NCBI GenBank assembly: GCA_963969595.1
Contig: OZ018415.1
Coordinates: 12,710,001 to 12,774,000 of the forward strand
Reading direction: 5' to 3'
Source of the DNA: Neckera pumila
Lineage: Eukaryota; Streptophyta; Bryopsida; Hypnales; Neckeraceae
DNA length: 64,000 nt
This document shows positions 57,967 through 64,000 of this stretch, in pieces. Every line of letters begins with the position of its first letter. Position 1 is the first letter of the stretch. The translations under genes and the position numbers were made by a program. The notes beneath the pieces are model-generated. The model saw nothing but the letters and a program-made list of their open reading frames with translations. It was not told where the DNA came from and searched no databases.

Positions 57967-59203
57967 TCCCTAAAGGACCAACATGCTTTTTTTGGGCTAT
58001 ACAGCAATTTTGGGCAGGTACATGTGACTGGAGATTTCCATATTTTCTCCATATAAAAAATAATCTATCTAAAATTTTTCCATCTAATTTTTGAATTCAT
58101 CTTTTTTCCAAACTTGCCCTACAATTACATTATATTTTGAAATTACTACAAAGAAAAATAAGAGCCTCTTGGAGGTACTAAGAAATCCTAGGAAGGCATT
58201 GAGAAGGAGCACATCTATTTTAGAAGAGCCAAGTCTTTAAGGGTTCAAGTAGCAAGACAAAATATTATAGGAGTCCTCTAAGATATTAGGCACATATATA
58301 TATAACCTTTAAAAAAGGTTTGACTTCTCCAAACTCCTATAGAAATAAGAAAAATTGTCCAAGATGATAGGGGGTGTATGTCACAACAAATTTTTGCAAA
58401 ATAATAAAGAATTTTTTTTTATGCATCCACAAAAAACAGCTCTTATTGCTTCATCATTGCCCGATCTTTGCATCCTATACCTATTTGGACTCAAAGTTGG
58501 AACTACTAATGTTCCTGGTAGGAATTTAATTAACTAAAAATCCTAAGGGGGAACATTTAGTGTAAAATTTAGGCCCTCCATTATCAAAAACCCGCATTTT
58601 AGGTGACAAGCCCTGATTTTTTTTGACATATTTAAGTGGACATCAAATGCAACAAGTTCATATTTTTTGTCAAAACTACGTCCAATGTAACATCAGTGTT
58701 GACATAAAAACATGGGTTTGTTGCATTGGACATCCACTAAAATACGTCAAGAAAAATCATGGTTCGTCACCTAAAAAGCGGGTTTCTTATAGTGCTCTCT
58801 ATGGGCAAAGGATACTTAGAGTGGGATATTTAGAGGATAATATGAAGTACTTTATATATTCTCAAAGCATCCCTCAATTATGAGTTTTTGAAGAGTGTTT
58901 CTACAATATATCATAAATATTTTCAATAATATTCTATAAATATAATTTTTAGGGCTACATCAAAATTACTTGTCTTTATAAAAGGTACATTTTATTAATT
59001 CCATTTGCATTGAAGGGACACTTTCTTTGCATTTAAGTGGTTTATAACTTTTTCTCACAGTATGCAACTTAGCTGAAACTCCACAAATTTGTTATTTTTA
59101 TGGTGTTGTTAGAGGTTCAAATCAAGATATTTGCTTGATATGTACAGAGAGGTCTTGGAAGTTGTAGTAGAAATAGTCAAGTTGGCACCTTTGTCCTTTA
59201 GGG
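57967..59203. mobile_element. TTAA-type element, family C-like, decayed
   Basis: The left end TCCCTAAAGGACCAACATG follows TTAA (57963-57966) and matches the minus-strand end of 52334-53268. The right end CCTTTAGGG at 59195-59203 has lost its TTAA. Its length is increased by the nested MITE at 58579-58794. Confidence 0.5.
58579..58794. mobile_element. CACTA-type MITE, 216 bp, CTC duplication
   Basis: Ends CATTATCAAAAACCCGC and GCGGGTTTCTTATAGTG, with CTC on both sides (58576-58578, 58795-58797). Subterminal TTTTAGGTGAC arms match those of 55847-56082. Confidence 0.75.
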
Positions 59204-59210
59204 AGGATTT

Positions 59211-59595
59211 CTAGTATGTGAGCTTAGGAGCCTAAATACCTATATCATAGGCACCTTCCATGGTTATAGGATACCTATATTGTTGATGCTTATATTATAG
59301 GTACCTACATTATAAGTACCTTTCATGGTTATAAGATATTTATGTTATTAGCACCTTTCATGGTTATAAGATACTTATGTTATTAGCACCTTTTATAATT
59401 ATATAATACCTATTTTATAGGTATATATATGTTATATACATGGTTATAAGTTACTTATGTTATTAGCACCTTTCATAGTTATAGAATACCTATGTTAGAG
59501 GTATATATCTTGTATACACCTTTAATGGTTGTAGAGTACCTACTTACACCTAGGCTCATGGCTTGTATGCTTGCATTTTTAGACTCACATGCTAG
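59211..59595. mobile_element. CTAGTATG-ended element with internal tandem repeats
   Basis: Ends CTAGTATGTGAG and CTCACATGCTAG. The interior has several near-copies of a roughly 47-bp phrase containing GCACCTTTCATGGTTATAAG. Related to 47578-47798. Confidence 0.6.
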
Positions 59596-59739
59596 TATTG
59601 TAAGCTCTTTGGGTCCTTTCTATCATTTTAGGCCTTGAGTTTGAGACTCCCTCTTTATTGAGGTACCTTCTTGTAATTACAACTGTTTTCTACTATTGAC
59701 CCCTACAAATCCTCATCTAAAATTTACAACCTTTCTTAA

Positions 59740-60663
59740 CCCCTAAAGGACCGGTTGTCCCCTCGGGGGACAATTTGGGTCCGGGCAGGTTCCTACGATC
59801 TCAGTTTTTAGTAATATTTTTTGGGATTTTTTGAGGTTGTGTATTTTTGCAAGATCTTTGCGAATATATAATTTTTATTTTAATTGATGCCCGGGAGCAA
59901 AAGTTATGGCACAATAAGTAAAATTGGAATTTTGCGGGCAGCCCAAAAAAAATCACAAAAAGTCAAATAATTTTTTTTCAAATTTTTTCTTCAAAGATTA
60001 TATTTTTGTCTACATGTGAAGCTTTGTTTCATTCAATTTGGACTAATAATGAGAAAGTTATGGACAATCTTAGTTTTTCAGGCAATCTAAGCATCTTCTA
60101 GAAAAAATAAGTTGTAGAATTCATTTTTGAATGCAATTTTGAGAATTTTTCAATTTTTTTTGTTAGATAAGGTTAGATTCTCTTGCTAGAACAATCTCAC
60201 CGTTGGGATTATTGTGATTCAATTCCATCTAAAAGCTATTAACAATTTAGTTTTTTCTTCAATCTTGTACCTACTTCTACTTAACAATTTTTTAATGAGT
60301 GAAAATTAAGTGTTTTTTTTCCTAAATTTTTTTGGTAGATTCTCAACTCAACTACTTAACATAAATAAGTAGAAAATCGAAATCAGTAGTGCAAAAAATT
60401 TGAACTAAAAAGATTCAAAGCCAAAAAATCTAGTGAAGCAAGGTGGAAAAAAAGTTGTTTTCTTCACTTTAAATGCATATATCTTGCAATCTACATGGTC
60501 AAAGTTTCTGAAATTTCTTCCACATATTCATATACTAGTCAAGTACAAGATCTTACGGTTGGATATGCAAAAAAAAACAATTTTTTAAACTCTTTTCTCT
60601 TTGCAATAGAAATGACAATTTTGAATGTTTTTTGGTAGGAAAATCACCTCGGTCCTTTAGGGG
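59740..60663 (+). mobile_element. TTAA-type DNA transposon, family A, 924 bp, complete
   Basis: TTAA at 59736-59739 and 60664-60667. Same length, termini and hairpin as 19006-19929, with only scattered differences. No transposase frame. Confidence 0.85.
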
Positions 60664-60889
60664 TTAACAAGAGCATGTAGACAGTTCATTTTGGATACAC
60701 CTATCATTGATTTCACTTTGAAATTCATAATTTATTCATGTAGTGTGCATACTAAAAGGATTAAAAAACCCCATTTGAGTTCTAAAAAAATTCAGAAAGA
60801 GCTTGTAGAGTTCACCACAAGGCAACATGCTCATATACAATATATTGTAGATGTTAGTGGGTCATAGATGTTTCTCCCTTAATTACCTT

Positions 60890-62665
60890 TGCTCCAATTT
60901 GTCACTTGCCAATGAATGAGCTTGAATGTTTTGTCTTTATATAGAACTTGTTTTTTAGCAATTTTTGTCAAACAATACAACAGTAACAATACAAATAAAA
61001 TTCCATGGATTTTTTTTGGCAATAGATTTTTCTTCTTCTTTAAATGCATGAAATCAATTAATCTCTTTCTATTTTTAGAATCAACATATCCATTTTCATC
61101 CATACTATTTTTTAAATTTCATTTGATTAAGTACACTTATGGATGATGGTAATTTGATTAAATACACCTATGATTAAATAATGATAAATGAAATAAAAAC
61201 TTTGGCCAAGTAGAAAATAAGAATGGAATTGAACATTGATTTTGAAAGGAAGAAATAATTTCTAACTCAATAAGGTTCAAAGATACAAGTCAATTGTTAA
61301 TCAAGATTTTTAGATACCTTGGGTAGCCCATTCAATTTATTTGAGAAAAAAAATGTCAAGCATATATGAACATGTCAATATAAAAAAACAATTCACAATA
61401 TTTGATCATTTTTGTTATTCAATACTAGTTGAGTATTTTTTTAATTCATGAAATGCATGGAACATATAATTTGTTTACAAGATAAAAAAAAATAGATGAA
61501 TTAGCCTAGCCATAAGCCCCGTCATTAGCCCCACCATTTAAAGTAATATATTGAATTTGAACGTGCATTGTCAATGTCTACGACGCAACATCCAAACTGG
61601 TTGAAGCTCTGAAGTCCAAACCAAAGTCTAAATTTAAAAGATAGACTCTAACGTAGAATTTCAAACACTGTCAAAATTGAGTGATTGTTTCGGAACCTCT
61701 TTTGTTTGACTGCAAGTTTTGAAACCATTTTGAATTCTTGCTCACTACAGTATCTACTAGCTTCTGTAGCTCTACCCGGTTGCAATGAGTAAAAAAGTGT
61801 TATTGATGGAGCTATTACCATTGTTAACGCAGCAGCTGTAGCAATTACAACTTCCATGATTCATGAGACAAAAGAAGACAAGCAGGCATTATATAATGAG
61901 AAGGAAAAACGTCCCGAAATGATTGACTCGGATGTTGGAATCTTTGAGGAGATTATACATCTCAACATGACCGTAGAGGATTTGGACCACCACTTACGGA
62001 GCGTAGAAGGTGCCAGGGAAGGTACTTCAAAGTCAAAGTGACTCAGAGAGGCCTTCAGTTGTGTAGGTAGACCTACCATAATTCTCTTTTTAAAAAGATC
62101 TGGTTGATTGAGTCTAGTTTTTGAATCTTGATGTATCTAATGCAAATTCTAGTTGCTTACGTCTATATTTAAGCCTAAAACCACACGGCTGACAATGAAG
62201 AAGAAAACTAGAATTGTTAGTAGTTGCTTTTGTTTGCATGACTGTAGTATGTCTTTTGAATGTTTGTATGCCTCTTTAGGAGCAAATATTTACTTGTTCA
62301 ATTTCTACACATGTGTATTAGGTCAAAACTACTAAGTAATCTATTCTAACAACGTTTTTCTTTTGGGGTCTCAACAGGAAGCCAAAGGGGTTCCATGAAA
62401 GAAACCTGTATAGAATTTGGAGTGCTTTGGCTACTGATGCATGAGGCCGGTTTCATGACTTCTTTGCAGGTTTCATGACTTCTTTGCGCAGGTTTTGTGA
62501 CTTTGCATGTGTAAAAGTAAACCTGACATACCACTGTGCGGACATTGTTGTTACTAAAATGACTCAAAGATGACACGCCACATCATTGTCCACGTCAGAT
62601 GTGGATTGACACATCAATTGCTAACTAGGCAGACACAATGTAAGACTTTGTCACGTAAGCCTTTG
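60890..62665. repeat. Inverted repeat arm 2, about 1.8 kb
   Basis: Inverted homologue of 55370-57550. It lacks both MITE insertions of arm 1 and so preserves their empty sites. Homology stops abruptly near 60890 and 62665. Confidence 0.85.
61785..62041 (+). pseudogene. Frameshifted copy of the 85-residue frame
   Basis: Matches 56200-56457, but one base is missing in the run after ATGAGTAAAAAAG (about 61797), so the hydrophobic segment is out of frame. The last 61 codons remain open from an internal ATG at 61856. Confidence 0.5.
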
Positions 62666-63546
62666 TCTTACAGACAAGGTTCCAAATTAATTTCACCAAC
62701 AAAAGCTTTAGTGTAGAATCTTGAACAAATCGGACTTCATTCACATTGGCCCAATTGGCTTGTAGTTTTTTTTATTTTGCCACCAACCAAAACTAATGTC
62801 ACTACAAAATTTCATTTGTATGGAAATTAGTACTCTATAAAAAATGTTTCACTCTTCACTAGTTCATAAACATTGTTATTTTGGTAAATTGGTGTCCTAT
62901 GCATTCTTAAGGACTAATTACTGAAATGCACCTTTCCTTTTTAACACTAATTTATACATAATGTATTTGAATTTTGCAAATTTTTAATTTTGTAAAACAC
63001 ACTCGTGTGCAAGTTTTTAATAATTTGAATTAATCATTATAAAGTGGTGTACATTATTTTCATACTATCTCAAGTAATGTCTACATCTTATTTTCATCCA
63101 AATTTCATCTTCATTCATTGAAATTTCATCTAATTTCTATTTGTATTTTTCCAACTTACATATAAAATTCAATTAAATGTTCACAATATTTTGATCACAT
63201 TTAGCATGCATCCTCAAACAAAGGGAATTCCATGTTGGAATTTGAGCATCCATAGGTGGAATAGGTGCCAACCGGTAGGGTGTGTGGCCGCCAATGAATA
63301 GATATGTACAACCACAATTGAATATGTGTGCCAACAAGTGAAGATGGAAGCCAACTAGTAGAATATAGGTGCCAAAGGATAGGGAGGGTGGGTGCTAACA
63401 ATTGAATGCAAGGTATGCTTTCAAATACCAACAAGTTAGTGCCCATTTCCTACCCTTGGCACCTGCATCCAACAATTGGCACCCCTTCCTCTATATCCCC
63501 CATATCCTATATTTTGCACATGTGGTACAATATTTGGACAAGATAA
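62666..63546. other. AT-rich intergenic DNA with degenerate short repeats
   Basis: 63255-63425 has several loosely repeated GTGCCAAC-like phrases. No gene is seen. Confidence 0.4.
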
Positions 63547-64000
63547 GTCTACATCCCTTGCCCACATAGGTATGACATTGTGGCTACATTGTTGATTTGC
63601 CCTTAGAAGCACTATAAAAAACCCGTGTTTTGATGTTTAATGTAACAATCGATGTTTAAGTTGACGGATTTTAGATGACGTTAAATATAACAACCTGTAT
63701 TTTTATGTCAATAATGACGTGCATTGTAATATAAAAAAAACTTTGGATCCTTATGTTGAATCAATCAACTCTACTTGAAAGCTTAAGACCAACAAGTCTA
63801 TGTACCTGCAAAAGGTGTAAAATCATTGCAGTGCCAAGATCACAATCATTTTTATGCATGTTCTGCAACTCCAAGCTTTGCAGGCAAGAGTTTAGATCAT
63901 GCAGGCACTTATCAACATCCTCGCTGATTGTTTTAAGGAAATTATTTCTTCAAACAATTCAACTTCCACTCTAATTTCCAAAAAATCCTTCTAAGTCCGT
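63547..64000 (+). repeat. Dispersed repeat G, copy 2, cut by window end
   Basis: Homologue of 47347-47930 in the same orientation. It is interrupted by a decayed CACTA-type MITE at 63609 to about 63758 (left end CACTATAAAAAACCCG). Confidence 0.7.
63609..63758. mobile_element. Decayed CACTA-type MITE in repeat G
   Basis: The left end CACTATAAAAAACCCG matches the other CACTA-type MITEs. The right end (TTATGTTG) is degenerate. Repeat G copy 1 lacks it. Confidence 0.5.

Noticed and set aside
1..64000. CRISPR arrays, rRNA and tRNA genes
   Set aside because: No spaced direct-repeat arrays or recognisable RNA gene boxes were found; tandem repeats here are contiguous minisatellites.

Overview
This window is nuclear DNA from a land plant. 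The evidence is three plant-type protein-coding genes with GT-AG introns (a type I metacaspase with an LSD1-like zinc finger, a long HSP20-like chaperone, and a plant serine racemase), a MULE/FAR1-type Mutator transposase relic, and plant-style small DNA transposons. The species cannot be named. Divergence from the Arabidopsis homologues and the dense, AT-rich transposon fill hint at a seed-free plant, but that is weak inference.

Layout. 1-1.4 kb: transposon ends. 1.4-2.5 kb: GC-richer DNA with two unrecognised minus-strand reading frames. 5.2-7.8 kb: metacaspase gene (+, five coding exons). 8.4-11.1 kb: transposon fragments, including a Helitron. 12.5-14.2 kb: HSP20-like gene (-), with a probable long leader reaching about 16.4 kb. 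16.6-27 kb: a second Helitron and many short inverted-repeat elements. 27.2-28.1 kb: a diverged triplicate repeat. 28.3-31.8 kb: serine racemase gene (-, six exons). 32.3-39.0 kb: one complete Mutator-like element with a perfect 9-bp target duplication and a dead transposase gene. 39.0-64.0 kb: no convincing functional gene, only layered DNA transposons, minisatellites and a 2-kb inverted repeat.

The three genes are unrelated housekeeping or stress functions and form no operon or pathway. The most unusual theme is the mobile DNA. At least ten elements have TTAA target duplications and termini starting CCCCTAAA (piggyBac-like signature), and two of them have exactly the same length (924 bp). 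Beside them are two non-autonomous Helitrons, CACTA-type MITEs, a PIF/Harbinger-like MITE with TAA duplications, an AAGGTA-type MITE family with 3-bp duplications, and the Mutator element. The inverted repeat at 55.4-57.6 and 60.9-62.7 kb supplies empty sites that confirm two of the MITE insertions. No autonomous transposase other than the Mutator relic is visible. No tRNA, rRNA or CRISPR array was recognised.
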